Shown: piece after piece, positions 32,435-41,748 of the stretch
How the letters are laid out: each line of letters starts with the position of its first letter
Numbering within the stretch: position 1 is the first letter of the stretch
From: Deinococcales bacterium
Lineage (GTDB): Bacteria; Deinococcota; Deinococci; Deinococcales; JAAFIG01
NCBI GenBank assembly: GCA_025352125.1
Contig: JANXTZ010000013.1
Coordinates: 101,382 to 165,381, forward strand
Direction: 5' to 3'
DNA length: 64,000 nt
Notes under the pieces: generated by a model
Databases searched by the model: none
Seen by the model: the letters and a program-made list of their open reading frames with translations, nothing else
Told to the model about the DNA's origin: nothing
Made by a program: the position numbers and the translations under genes

Positions 32435-34696
32435 ATGAAAAACAGTGTGAATCAGGTCAACCCGAGCCGAGTTCTGCAATACGCCACTGGTATTGTGCTG
32501 GCACTCACCCTGGCTGGATGCAACGCCACCCCAGCCGCCATCACCAATAATCCGTATCTGGCTGGAAGCAAAACTTGGGCTTCCTCGGTGAACGCAAGTT
32601 CTGTCTCGAGCATTGTCAGCGGTTTTCTCAGCGACCAAACTTGGGAGGATGCGACCAGCGGTTGGGGACCAGTCGAACTCGATTTATCCAACGGTGATGA
32701 TCTGGCGGGCGACGGTCAAAAAATCAGATTGTCGGGCGTCCAGTACGACAAGGGTTTGGGTGTTCATGCCGACAGCCGCATCAGTTTTAACCTGGCTGCG
32801 GGATGCTCGAGGTTCAAAGCCAGTGTTGGCTTGGACGATGCCGTGCGCAACCAAACAGATCATGGCAATATCATTTTTCAGGTTTACAGCGAAAACCGTA
32901 AACTTTTTGATTCGGGTGGCTTAGACCGCAACAGCCCCACTCGAGAGATTGATCTTGATGTCCGTGGAGTGAAAACCCTAAGCCTGGTCGCAGATCGAAA
33001 CCAGAACAGTGTTGAGGGTGACCGCAGCAACTGGTACGACCACGCCGATTGGGCAAACGCCAGGGTGGAATGCGAGCAGTCCGTATCCGAACCGACACCA
33101 GAACCACCAACCTCACAAAAAACGCTAAAAACTGGATTTGTCAGCGACCAATTTGCCCTTGTCACTGGCGTCACAAACGGTTGGGGCGACCCTCAAGTTG
33201 ACCGCGACAACGGTGATATCGCACCCGAGACCCACGCCGACAAGTACAAACTCCAAATTGCAGGCACAATTTATGAAAAGGGCTTGGGCGTTCATGCCGG
33301 CAGCAAGCTCGAGTTTCCGTTGGGTGGGCAATGCTCGAGTTTTAGTGCGTTGGTTGGGGCTGACGACGGTACAAAATACAACCTCAAAGCACTCGGTGGC
33401 GGCACGGTGGCTTTTCAGGTTTTGGTTGATGGCAACCAAAAATTTGATTCCGGTTTGGTGAAACGCGGCGAAATCGCCAGAAACCTCCAGGTTGATCTGA
33501 TGGGTGGACAAACCCTGCAATTGATTGTGAACGACGGCGGCGACGGCAATGCGTTCGATCACGCCGATTGGGTCAATGCTCGAGTGGAGTGCGGTGGCGA
33601 ACCAGTCACAGCGACACCAATCACACCGACACCAATCACACCGACACCAGTTACTCCGACACCAGTCACTCCGACACCAGTCACACCGACACCAGTCACG
33701 CCAGTTTCGCAAGACGGTAAAACCATCTGGTACTTACACGCGCCAAGCGGTAGCTCGAACACCAGCAACCTGACGGACGCCAACATCGCCTGGGCGAATG
33801 CCGCACCGTTTGACGGCGTTGCCCTGGTGCTTCAGAACATATCCTGGGAATTGTTTCGTCCAGGTTATACCCTCGATTACAACGATTGCTTGGTGCAAGC
33901 CCACAAAGCCGACGGCATCACAAAAAAGAAAGCAGCCTTGATTTTAACCAATTACCCCGCACCACCGACCGATACCCAAGCCTGGGCACACATCAATGCG
34001 CAAATGGGTTTGCTGGCACGTTGCTTAAAAGAGGCTGGTTGGGTCGGTTTGTTTCATGATCAAGAACCGTACAACAACCCAGACGGCAGTTCAATCACCC
34101 AGTCAGACATGTGGAATTACAGCTGGGCAACCAAAGCCACCGACCCAGCCGGTTTGAACGCCTGGGCAGACCGTTACGCCGAACAAGCGCAAATCGTTTC
34201 TCAGAACTTTCCTGGCATGACCTATGGGTGGTATCACACGGCATCCGCAGGGGACGGTGTTTCACCATCAGAATACCGTCAGTCAGAAAATACCTTGTAC
34301 AGCCTCGGTGCTGCCTATGCCGGAATGGTCAATGCCATCAGCGATGGAAGCGCCAATCTGAACGTGGTGGACATGGGCGAAATTTACGACGGCGCTGGAT
34401 CAGCGTTTTATCAAGGAGCCGCCGATTACCGTCGCAACAGCGTTCAAAACAACCTTGCAAACTTAAGTGCGAATGCTCGAGTCAACTGGGCAAACATCGT
34501 TCAAATTGGTTTCATGCGTATGCCAGGTCATACGACCACCACAAGCGCTTCGGGTGTCACACAGGAACTTCAGGACATGTGGTCAAGCCTGAGTCCAAAC
34601 GGCATCGCCAGCTATTACGACGAATCTGGTTTCGGTTACGCCCCGTCGTTCATCACATCTGGCGTTCAGGCATTCAATGATGCAGGAAGACGCTAA
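32435..34696 (+). CDS. Lipoprotein with two NPCBM domains and a putative glycosidase-like domain
   Basis: 753 aa. Lipoprotein signal with LAGC at about residue 28. Two NPCBM (putative carbohydrate-binding) domains, about 55-215 and 230-390, each with the YDKGLGVHADS / YEKGLGVHAGS hallmark and a closing DHADWxNARVEC. A proline-threonine linker (TP[IV]TP repeats, about 394-425) follows. The C-terminal 330 residues contain GLFHDQEPYNNP and VVDMGEIYDG acidic clusters and look like an alpha/beta-barrel glycosidase, but I cannot assign a family. GGAG seven bases before ATG 32435 fixes the start. Confidence 0.85.
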   Translation: MKNSVNQVNPSRVLQYATGIVLALTLAGCNATPAAITNNPYLAGSKTWASSVNASSVSSIVSGFLSDQTWEDATSGWGPVELDLSNGDDLAGDGQKIRLSGVQYDKGLGVHADSRISFNLAAGCSRFKASVGLDDAVRNQTDHGNIIFQVYSENRKLFDSGGLDRNSPTREIDLDVRGVKTLSLVADRNQNSVEGDRSNWYDHADWANARVECEQSVSEPTPEPPTSQKTLKTGFVSDQFALVTGVTNGWGDPQVDRDNGDIAPETHADKYKLQIAGTIYEKGLGVHAGSKLEFPLGGQCSSFSALVGADDGTKYNLKALGGGTVAFQVLVDGNQKFDSGLVKRGEIARNLQVDLMGGQTLQLIVNDGGDGNAFDHADWVNARVECGGEPVTATPITPTPITPTPVTPTPVTPTPVTPTPVTPVSQDGKTIWYLHAPSGSSNTSNLTDANIAWANAAPFDGVALVLQNISWELFRPGYTLDYNDCLVQAHKADGITKKKAALILTNYPAPPTDTQAWAHINAQMGLLARCLKEAGWVGLFHDQEPYNNPDGSSITQSDMWNYSWATKATDPAGLNAWADRYAEQAQIVSQNFPGMTYGWYHTASAGDGVSPSEYRQSENTLYSLGAAYAGMVNAISDGSANLNVVDMGEIYDGAGSAFYQGAADYRRNSVQNNLANLSANARVNWANIVQIGFMRMPGHTTTTSASGVTQELQDMWSSLSPNGIASYYDESGFGYAPSFITSGVQAFNDAGRR
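33614..33703 (+). repeat. 15-bp tandem repeats coding a TP[IV]TP linker
   Basis: Six units related to acaccagtcactccg, in frame, encoding the proline-threonine spacer between the binding modules and the C-terminal domain. Confidence 0.9.
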
Positions 34697-34725
34697 ATCT
34701 GAGTTTTAATTAACATTCCTCGAGC

Positions 34726-34756
34726 AACACCTCCTTCATTTCAGGGCGGTGTTTTT
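34726..34756 (+). terminator. Rho-independent terminator after the NPCBM gene
   Basis: AACACC-t-CC (34726-34734) pairs with GG-c-GGTGTT (ending 34753) with one mismatch, followed by a run of five T. It abuts the menG stop on the other strand. Confidence 0.65.
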
Positions 34757-35484
34757 CAATACAGAGCTTTTTTGACACCCACATGAATCGCTGCCAACCC
34801 CGCAGTCAAAACTTGAAACCGCGCCTCAAATCCAACCTCGAGCATCAGCTTGACAAGCACTTCTGGTTTTGGGAAGGCAATCACGCTTTCGGGCAGGTAA
34901 CGGTACGCCTCTGGACGACCAGAAATGATCCCGCCAACAAATGGCAGCACATGCCGGAAGTACAGACCGTAAACCTGCCCCAGCAAATTGTCTGGCGGCG
35001 GCGGAAACTCGAGAATCACACAACGCCCACCAGGACGAAGCACCCGATAAAATTCTTCCAAGCCACGCTTGAAATCCGCAAAATTTCTGAAGCCAAACGA
35101 GCACGAAATCGCGTCAAAACTGGCGTCCGGATACGGTAAATTGAGCGCGTCGCCCTGTTCAAACCGAATCTCGAGTTGTTGCTTGACGGCTTTTTCACGG
35201 GCAATCTCGAGCATGTTGGCGGCAAAATCGCTGCCGATGACGTTGGTTGTCGGGCGAATTTTTTTGATCGTCAGGGCAAAATCACCCGTGCCAGTGGCAA
35301 CATCGAGCACGTCTTTGGGGTTGTTGGCGAGAACTTCCTGGGTGGCGGTCGTGCGCCAACCCCTGTCCACACCCATTGACAACACTCGGTTTAGGAGGTC
35401 GTAACGCCCGGCGATGCTATCAAACATCGCTTGGACTTTCTCGCCCTTTTCGCTGTTTTCCCCGACTGGCGGTGCGCTTTTCAC
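34756..35484 (-). CDS. menG: Demethylmenaquinone methyltransferase MenG/UbiE
   Basis: 242 aa. SAM-dependent C-methylation of demethylmenaquinone, the last step of menaquinone synthesis. Conserved FDSIAGRYDLLNRVLSMGVDRGWR opening, SAM loop VLDVATGTGDFAL, and the SCSFGFRNFADFKRGLEEFYRVLRPGGRCVILEF block. Start is GTG at 35482-35484 with TACTTT five bases upstream. Confidence 0.93.
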   Translation of the reverse strand: MKSAPPVGENSEKGEKVQAMFDSIAGRYDLLNRVLSMGVDRGWRTTATQEVLANNPKDVLDVATGTGDFALTIKKIRPTTNVIGSDFAANMLEIAREKAVKQQLEIRFEQGDALNLPYPDASFDAISCSFGFRNFADFKRGLEEFYRVLRPGGRCVILEFPPPPDNLLGQVYGLYFRHVLPFVGGIISGRPEAYRYLPESVIAFPKPEVLVKLMLEVGFEARFQVLTAGLAAIHVGVKKALY

Positions 35485-35489
35485 GCCTC

Positions 35490-35495
35490 AAAGTA
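35490..35495 (-). promoter_or_regulatory. menG -10 box (leaderless type)
   Basis: TACTTT on the minus strand, five bases before the GTG start. Confidence 0.4.
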
Positions 35496-35551
35496 ACATG
35501 CCAGTTTCAGGACAAATTTCAGGCTCGAGGTTGAACAAGCTTAAAATCGTT

Positions 35552-35557
35552 TAGACT
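35552..35557 (+). promoter_or_regulatory. -10 box of the CE7 esterase gene (leaderless type)
   Basis: TAGACT six bases before ATG. Confidence 0.5.
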
Positions 35558-35563
35558 TAACCC

Positions 35564-36535
35564 ATGCCCTTTTTTGACCTGCCGCTCGAACAACTCGAGG
35601 CTTTCAAACCCGCCCGTACCGAACCCAAAGACTTTGATGCGTTCTGGGCATCGACATTGGCTGAGGCTCGAGCCTTCCCGCTAAACGCGACTTTTGAAGC
35701 CGTCGCGCCAGAAATCAAGACGCTCGAGATTTTTGACGTGACGTACAACGGTTTCGCGGGTCAACCGATCAAAGCCTGGTTGGTGCTGCCCAAACAACGC
35801 GACGCCAAACTGCCATGCGTGGTCGAATACATCGGTTACGGCGGCGGGCGCGGACTGCCCATCGATCATCTGGGATTCTCGAGCGCAGGATTTGCGTTTT
35901 TGATCATGGACACAAGAGGGCAGGGCACAACCTGGCGCGAGGGTCACACGCCCGACATTGAAACCGAACCAGGCAACGCGCAATATCCAGGATTCATGAC
36001 GCGTGGCATCCTCAAACCGAGTTCGTACTATTACCGCCGGGTCTTCACCGACGCCGTTCGAGCCATCGAGGCGGCGAAGGCGCACCCTGCCGTGGATGGC
36101 TCGAGAATCGCGGTGACTGGCGGTTCGCAAGGCGGGGGTATTTCGCTTGCCGCCGCCGCGCTCGATCCGAGCGTCAACATCTGTATGCCCGAAGTGCCGT
36201 TCTTGTGCGCGTACCGCCGCGCCACCGAAATGATTGACACGTTCCCATACGCTGAAATCAGCAACTACGTGAAAGTTCACCGCACACAACTCGAGACGGT
36301 TTTCAACACGCTCTCGTATTTTGACGGCGTGAACTTTGCCGCTCGAGCCAGCAGCAAAGCACTGTTCAGCGTTGGTTTGATGGACACCATCTGCCCACCC
36401 AGCACGGTTTATGCGGCGTACAACCATTGGCAGGGCGCAAAGGAAATGCGGGTTTACCCGTACAACAACCACGAGGGCGGACAGAACGTGCATTTTCTCG
36501 AGAAGATTCGGTTTTTGAACGCGAATTGGTCTTGA
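35564..36535 (+). CDS. Acetyl xylan esterase / cephalosporin-C deacetylase family (CE7)
   Basis: 323 aa alpha/beta hydrolase without a signal peptide, as is usual for CE7. Features: RGQGTTW (the RGQ oxyanion motif), the nucleophile elbow GGSQGGG, catalytic Asp in [17 protein letters not shown] and His in NNHEGG. Family members remove acetyl groups from xylo-oligosaccharides or cephalosporins in the cytoplasm. Length matches the family. Confidence 0.92.
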   Translation: MPFFDLPLEQLEAFKPARTEPKDFDAFWASTLAEARAFPLNATFEAVAPEIKTLEIFDVTYNGFAGQPIKAWLVLPKQRDAKLPCVVEYIGYGGGRGLPIDHLGFSSAGFAFLIMDTRGQGTTWREGHTPDIETEPGNAQYPGFMTRGILKPSSYYYRRVFTDAVRAIEAAKAHPAVDGSRIAVTGGSQGGGISLAAAALDPSVNICMPEVPFLCAYRRATEMIDTFPYAEISNYVKVHRTQLETVFNTLSYFDGVNFAARASSKALFSVGLMDTICPPSTVYAAYNHWQGAKEMRVYPYNNHEGGQNVHFLEKIRFLNANWS

Positions 36536-36558
36536 TGGTACTCGGTTTTTGGCTCATG

Positions 36559-36564
36559 TACACT
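36559..36564 (+). promoter_or_regulatory. -10 box of the 36570 gene (leaderless type)
   Basis: TACACT five bases before ATG. Confidence 0.45.
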
Positions 36565-36569
36565 GAATT

Positions 36570-36998
36570 ATGGCTGTTCAAATCAACCAGGGGCGCGTCG
36601 CAATCTACCGGTACGATGCGGCTGGCTTAAATGCCGCCCTACTCGAATTGCTCGAGCTTCCCAATTTAGACACCTGTCAGGATATTACTTTGGGGACGCA
36701 TACCGAATTGTCTTTCGAGACGGTAAACGCCATGCTAAACACCTCGCTGGCGAAAATCTTAAAGGTCGTGAAGTTTGAAGAAATTTATTGTAGTCCCGAG
36801 ACGCTCGAGAAATTGCTGGAGTTTGAACTGGATTCACTGACCTTGGAGGGCGGAAGTGCCAATCAATATCCTGATGGCACTGAAATTTTCCCCACGCTTG
36901 AAATTGCCCATCTTGCGGTGTTGCGTTCACATCCACGGGTGAGGCAGCTTAAAAAATTGTACTTGCCAAACCAGAATCTCGAGCATGACAGCCTTTAA
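36570..36998 (+). CDS. Hypothetical protein, possibly leucine-rich-repeat-like
   Basis: 142 aa, very rich in Leu and Glu, no signal peptide. Recurrent patterns such as LEKLLEFELDSLTLEGG and LKKLYLPNQNLEHDSL recall leucine-rich repeat strands, but the repeats are too few to be sure. It has its own -10 box and lies just before glnS, with 39 bases between them. Confidence 0.6.
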   Translation: MAVQINQGRVAIYRYDAAGLNAALLELLELPNLDTCQDITLGTHTELSFETVNAMLNTSLAKILKVVKFEEIYCSPETLEKLLEFELDSLTLEGGSANQYPDGTEIFPTLEIAHLAVLRSHPRVRQLKKLYLPNQNLEHDSL

Positions 36999-37023
36999 GT
37001 TTGGTGCTTTTTTGCATTTACGG

Positions 37024-37029
37024 TATCCT
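37024..37029 (+). promoter_or_regulatory. glnS -10 box (leaderless type)
   Basis: TATCCT eight bases before ATG. Confidence 0.4.
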
Positions 37030-37037
37030 CAGGTTCG

Positions 37038-39395
37038 ATGAGCACGGAAACCAACCCCAAAACCTCAACCTCGAGTTCCCGCCGTATTGGTCATAATTTC
37101 ATTACCCAAATCATTGACCGCGACCTCGAGCAGCAACATTATGTCGGTGTGGTGACGCGGTTTCCACCAAATCCAAACGGTTTCGCGCACCTTGGACACG
37201 CCTTTGCAAGCCTTCTCAATTTTGGAATTGCCAAAGATTATTTTGGGCGTTTTGTCTTGCGTTTTGATGACACCAACCCGCACACCGACAAACCCGAATT
37301 TGTTGACTCAATCTCCAAAGACCTCGCGTGGTTGGGCTTGGACTGGGGAACTGAAATTTCTTACGCCTCGAGTTACTTCCCACAATTGTATGCCGATGCA
37401 GGGCGTTTGATCGAGCGTGGTCTGGCGTATGTGGACAGCGTGACCGCCGAAGAGATGGCACGACTTCGCGGCACGGCATTCGAGCCTGGGCAGCCCAGCC
37501 CTTACCGTGACCGAACGGTGCATAAAAACCTCGAGATGTTCGAGAAAATGCGATCAGGAGAATTTCCTGACGGCTCGCATGTGCTTCGCGCCAAAATTGA
37601 TTTGGCAAACCCAAACTTTAAATTGCGTGACCCAGTTTTGTACCGCATCGTTCATGCCACGCATTACCGCACGGGCAACGACTGGTGCATTTACCCAAGT
37701 TACGATTTTGCCCAAGCCATTACCGACGCACTGGACGGCGTGACGCACAGCCTTTGTTCGCTCGAGTTTATTGATAACAATGCCGTTTACAAGTGGTTGA
37801 TGGAAAATTTGTGGGACAAAGCCCCACCAGTTCAGTACGAGTTCGGGCGCAGGAGTCTCGAGTACACCGTGGTCAGCAAACGCAAATTGCGCAAACTGGT
37901 CGAGGGCAATCATGTGCTCGGTTGGGACGACCCCCGAATGCCGACCATCGCGGCGCAACGCAGACGCGGCGTGACACCCGTCGCCATCCAAAAGTTCGTC
38001 TCGCAAATCAGCATCAACCGCACGAACCGCACCGTGGATTTGGCGATTCTCGAGAATGCGATTCGGGACGATCTGAATTTAACAGCGCCTCGGGTGATGG
38101 CGGTGATGCGTCCACTCAAAATTGTGCTTTCCAATGTTGAAATAGATTTGAAACTCGAGATTCCGTACTTTCCGAATGATGTCATCAAGCTCTCGCCAGA
38201 TGGTCTTGTGCCGCTGCCAGATGGAACTCGGGTGACCCCAGAAACCGCAACCCGAGCGGTCAAACTGACAAAAGAAATTTGGATTGACCGTGAAGATTTT
38301 ATGCTCGAGCCTGTGCCAGGTTTCAAGCGTTTGAGTCCGAACGGACGCGTGTTCTTGCGTGGCGTTGGCGTGATCGAATGCCATCAAATTCTTAAAAACG
38401 AGGCGGGAAATATTCTCGAGTTGCATTGCAAGCTGCTCGAGGAAGGTGAAAAAGCCAAAGCCGTGATTCACTGGGTTGGCAGCAACGCCGAGCCAGCCGA
38501 ATTTCGTTTGTACGACCGGCTGTTTAAAGTGCCGCACCCCGAAGCCGAAGCCAAAGAACTCGAGGAAGATGAAGACAGTGAAGAGGTGGATTTCCTGCAT
38601 TTTATCAATCCCAACAGCCTCGAGATCGCGCACGGTTTTGTCGAACCCAGCATGTTGAACGACCCGCTCGAGGCTCGGTATCAATTCGAGCGCCTTGGGT
38701 ATTTCTGGCGTGACCCTGTAGACTCGAGAAAGGAAAAATTGGTTTTTAACAGGATTATTTCGTTGCGGGATTCGTGGTCAACGCAGGAAGAAACCGTAAA
38801 ACCTGAAATCAAAAAAACCGAAACTCGAGAAGTAAAAACACTGAAACTTGAGATTGAATTCACACCCGAACAAAAAACAAAACTCGAGCAATACCTCAAG
38901 CTCGAGATTGGTGAATCAGAAGCTCGAATTCTGGCGCGAGAACCAAAACTCTCGAACTTTTTAGACATTTCCCTCGAGTCTGGCGTGAATGCTTCGACGC
39001 TTTCAAACTGGGTGGTCAACGAACTCGGCACGCACTTACGAGAAACTGAAACCCCCCGAGTCTCCCCTGCTCAACTTGGCGAACTGGTGAAACTTATTTC
39101 TGACGGCACGATCTCAACCCGAATTGCCAAAACGGTGCTCGAGAAAAGCATTGAAACAGGGATTGACCCACTTGAGATTGTTTCCCATGAGGGCTTAAAG
39201 CAAGTTTCGGATTTGGGAGCACTAGGAACGATTGTGGATGCGATCATGACGGCAAGTCCTGATAAAGTTGCGGCGTTCAAATCTGGACGCACGGGCTTGC
39301 TGGGCTTTTTTGTCGGTCAAGTGATGGCGCAAACCAAAGGCGCTGGCAACCCGCAAATGGTGCAAGAACTGGTCAAGCAAAAACTTGAGGCTTAA
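37038..39395 (+). CDS. glnS: Glutaminyl-tRNA synthetase with C-terminal YqeY/GatB-like extension
   Basis: 785 aa, about 230 more than E. coli GlnRS. Class I signature FPPNPNGFAHLGHA (HIGH-type) near residue 41 and the KMSKS-type loop VVSKRKL near 280. The anticodon-binding beta barrels run to about 575. The C-terminal part (about 590-785) has two helical blocks ending in GFFVGQVMAQTKGAGNP, the hallmark of YqeY and the GatB tail. This architecture is known from Deinococcus radiodurans, where the extension aids tRNA-Gln binding. The 3' end overlaps the convergent HD-GYP gene by 4 nt. Confidence 0.96.
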   Translation: MSTETNPKTSTSSSRRIGHNFITQIIDRDLEQQHYVGVVTRFPPNPNGFAHLGHAFASLLNFGIAKDYFGRFVLRFDDTNPHTDKPEFVDSISKDLAWLGLDWGTEISYASSYFPQLYADAGRLIERGLAYVDSVTAEEMARLRGTAFEPGQPSPYRDRTVHKNLEMFEKMRSGEFPDGSHVLRAKIDLANPNFKLRDPVLYRIVHATHYRTGNDWCIYPSYDFAQAITDALDGVTHSLCSLEFIDNNAVYKWLMENLWDKAPPVQYEFGRRSLEYTVVSKRKLRKLVEGNHVLGWDDPRMPTIAAQRRRGVTPVAIQKFVSQISINRTNRTVDLAILENAIRDDLNLTAPRVMAVMRPLKIVLSNVEIDLKLEIPYFPNDVIKLSPDGLVPLPDGTRVTPETATRAVKLTKEIWIDREDFMLEPVPGFKRLSPNGRVFLRGVGVIECHQILKNEAGNILELHCKLLEEGEKAKAVIHWVGSNAEPAEFRLYDRLFKVPHPEAEAKELEEDEDSEEVDFLHFINPNSLEIAHGFVEPSMLNDPLEARYQFERLGYFWRDPVDSRKEKLVFNRIISLRDSWSTQEETVKPEIKKTETREVKTLKLEIEFTPEQKTKLEQYLKLEIGESEARILAREPKLSNFLDISLESGVNASTLSNWVVNELGTHLRETETPRVSPAQLGELVKLISDGTISTRIAKTVLEKSIETGIDPLEIVSHEGLKQVSDLGALGTIVDAIMTASPDKVAAFKSGRTGLLGFFVGQVMAQTKGAGNPQMVQELVKQKLEA

Positions 39396-40690
39396 ACAAC
39401 CTCGAGATTCTGGGTTTGATTGAGGGGCGAAAGCATGACTTGCCCTCCGACGCTCGAGCCAACATTCTCGTCGCTGAGCGCTTGAACGAATGGTTCAATC
39501 AGATCGGATGCAAATTGCTTCCCCGCCTCGAGCCGCAAAATTTCAAAACCATTTTCCCAGGTTTTGGGCGTGCTGTACGGGCGGGCGGTGGTCATGGCAT
39601 CGAAAGTGTCGGCAAGCGCAATCATTCGCGCCAGCATGGGAATGCTCTCACCCTCGAGCTTGTCGGGATAACCGCGTCCATCCCAGCGTTCGTGGTGGTG
39701 TCTGACCGCGCCCAAAATCACCTGATTTTCGGGCATCATGGTGGTCAGAATGCGTTCACCAATCACCGAATGCTCTTCGATGATCTCGCGCTCGCCAATG
39801 GTCAGGGGTTCTTTTTTAAACAGGAATTCGTCACGAATGCCAATTTTGCCAATGTCGTGTACCCAACCCGTGAACAAGGCGCGTTCCTGATCGGCGGCTT
39901 TCCAACCCAGCACCTTGGAAAGTTTGAGGGTGTAATCGCCAACGCGGTTGGAATGTCCTGCGGTGTACGGGTCTCGAGCGTCCAGTGTGGTCAGCATGGT
40001 CTTGATAAATGCCACGTTGCGTTCGTGGTCTTGTTGCACGCTGCGAGCCAGAACAACCGCAACGCTGGCTTGCGTGGCGAACGTTGCGAGGACTGCCGCG
40101 TCAATATCGGAAAACATGCGATGGTGAAAAAGCGTATCCACATACAACACGCCAATCACCTCGTCTCTCGAACGCAACGGCACCGCCAGAACGCTGCGAA
40201 TCTCGAGTGCCAGAATGCTGGCGCTGGAATCCATGTTCGGGTCTTCTTGAACGTTGGTTGACACCAGCGCCTGACCGGTGTTGACAACGCGCTCGAGGAA
40301 GGTGTGCGAAACGGTCACATCGGCGTCATTTTCCCTCGAGCGGCTGGCAACCACCCGCAAACCCATTTTTTCAACCAGCGCCAGCGCGGCTCGATCACCC
40401 TGCATCAAGACCACAGCCTCTTTCAAGACCGCCTCGAGCAGCGCCGTGGCATCGAAGACATCGCGCACGCCAGAGAGCTTGTTTCCAATGAATGACAGGG
40501 CATTGAAGGCTCCCCGTTCGCCCTCGAGTTGCCTGGTGAGGGCATTGAGTCTGGTGCTGATGGCGCTCGGTAACGTTTTGGAAATGTCTTTTAGTTCTTG
40601 AATGGGTTCTGCAATCACGTGCACTCGATTCGCGCCGAAAGCAATTCGCCCGCTGCAAGCGATTCTCCCGATTTGCTTGCAAAACCGCAT
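39392..40690 (-). CDS. GAF/HD-GYP domain phosphodiesterase-like protein
   Basis: 432 aa. A GAF domain (about 65-215) is followed by an HD-GYP domain with GWVHDIGKIGI (HD pair), EEHSVIGERIL, and HHHERWDGRGYPDKL (the HHExxDGxGYP motif), then ALADTFDAMTTARPY. HD-GYP proteins hydrolyse cyclic di-GMP, or in some cases act as other sensors. No membrane segment is evident. Start at 40690 fits TAAACT eight bases upstream; the first 30 residues are poorly conserved, so a GTG near 40621 is possible. Confidence 0.88.
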   Translation of the reverse strand: MRFCKQIGRIACSGRIAFGANRVHVIAEPIQELKDISKTLPSAISTRLNALTRQLEGERGAFNALSFIGNKLSGVRDVFDATALLEAVLKEAVVLMQGDRAALALVEKMGLRVVASRSRENDADVTVSHTFLERVVNTGQALVSTNVQEDPNMDSSASILALEIRSVLAVPLRSRDEVIGVLYVDTLFHHRMFSDIDAAVLATFATQASVAVVLARSVQQDHERNVAFIKTMLTTLDARDPYTAGHSNRVGDYTLKLSKVLGWKAADQERALFTGWVHDIGKIGIRDEFLFKKEPLTIGEREIIEEHSVIGERILTTMMPENQVILGAVRHHHERWDGRGYPDKLEGESIPMLARMIALADTFDAMTTARPYSTPKTWENGFEILRLEAGKQFASDLIEPFVQALSDENVGSSVGGQVMLSPLNQTQNLEVV

Positions 40691-40698
40691 TCGATTGA

Positions 40699-40704
40699 AG
40701 TTTA
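40699..40704 (-). promoter_or_regulatory. -10 box of the HD-GYP gene (leaderless type)
   Basis: TAAACT on the minus strand, eight bases before ATG 40690. Confidence 0.35.
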
Positions 40705-40870
40705 AATTAGCATTTTCTGAACCAATTCAATGGTTAAAATACGGCTCGAGCACGCACAAAAAGAATTTTTTGGATTCAAGACGGGTATACAAACATGAAA
40801 GTATTGACTCGAGAAAAGCGAAACTCGAGTCAACGCAATGAATATTGTGAGCAAAACCGAGTTGGAATTC

Positions 40871-41731
40871 TCAGTGGGTATTTCGCGGATCAAGTGCATC
40901 ACGCAGACCGTCACCAACAAGGTTGAATGCCAACACTGCCAGCAAAATCGCAATGGCAGGCGCACTGGAAGCCCAAGGTGCTTCAGAAATAAAATTGCGC
41001 GTTTCAGAAACCATTGCGCCCCATTCGGGCGTTGGTGGCTGCGCCCCAAAACCAATGAACGACAAACCGGCGGCGGTCAGAATGGCTTGCCCGATGTCAA
41101 AACTGGCTTGGATCAAAACGGGGGTAAGCGTGTTCGGCAGCACGTGACGCAGCGCGATGCCGAGCCTCGAAGTACCGATGGCTCGAGCCGCCTCGACAAA
41201 CTCGCGTTCGCGCAGTGCCAGGGCTTGGGCGCGAACCAGACGGGCGTAACTGGGCCAGTTGACGATAGCCACGGCAATGATGGTGTTGGTCAAACTCGGT
41301 CCGAGCGCGGCGGCGATAGCCATCGCCAGAATTAAACTTGGGAAGGCAAAGAAAATATCGGTCACACGCATCAAAACATTGTCCCAAATGCCACCAAACG
41401 TTCCAGCAAGTAAACCGACCAGCACCCCCACGCTGACCGAAATCAGGGTTACGATCACACCAACCTGCAATGAAAGCGCCGCACCGTGCGCGACGCGACC
41501 CCAGACGCTGCGCCCGAGTTGATCCGTGCCGAGCCAGTGTTCGCTCGAGGGTGGCAGCAGGCGGTTGCTTAAATTTTGCACGATGGGGTCTGGCGAAATC
41601 ACCGACGCGAGGGCTGCGATCAAGACCAGCAAGGTGATGAGCACCAACCCAACGATGGCGGCAGGGTTGCGCCAGAAACGCCTACTGGCTTTGGAAGCTT
41701 GCTTTTTGGCGGGCAGCGCGGCGTTAAGCAT
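40871..41731 (-). CDS. dppC: Peptide-type ABC transporter permease (DppC family)
   Basis: 286 aa with six membrane segments. An N-terminal OppC-type segment (WRNPAAIVGLVLITLLVL) is followed by LGTDQLGRSVWGRV and the EAA loop EAARAIGTSRLGIALRHVLPN that contacts the ATPase. C-terminal GDGLRDALDPR is typical. AGGA seven bases before the ATG at 41731 sets the start. The gene for DppB lies 17 bases upstream. The ATPase genes are not in the window. Confidence 0.9.
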   Translation of the reverse strand: MLNAALPAKKQASKASRRFWRNPAAIVGLVLITLLVLIAALASVISPDPIVQNLSNRLLPPSSEHWLGTDQLGRSVWGRVAHGAALSLQVGVIVTLISVSVGVLVGLLAGTFGGIWDNVLMRVTDIFFAFPSLILAMAIAAALGPSLTNTIIAVAIVNWPSYARLVRAQALALREREFVEAARAIGTSRLGIALRHVLPNTLTPVLIQASFDIGQAILTAAGLSFIGFGAQPPTPEWGAMVSETRNFISEAPWASSAPAIAILLAVLAFNLVGDGLRDALDPRNTH

Positions 41732-41748
41732 ACGCAATCCTAGCAGCG

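Noticed and set aside
33559..33786. Minus-strand Gly-Val repeat ORF (GVTGVGVTGVGV)
   Set aside because: It is the antisense of the TP[IV]TP linker repeats in the NPCBM gene.
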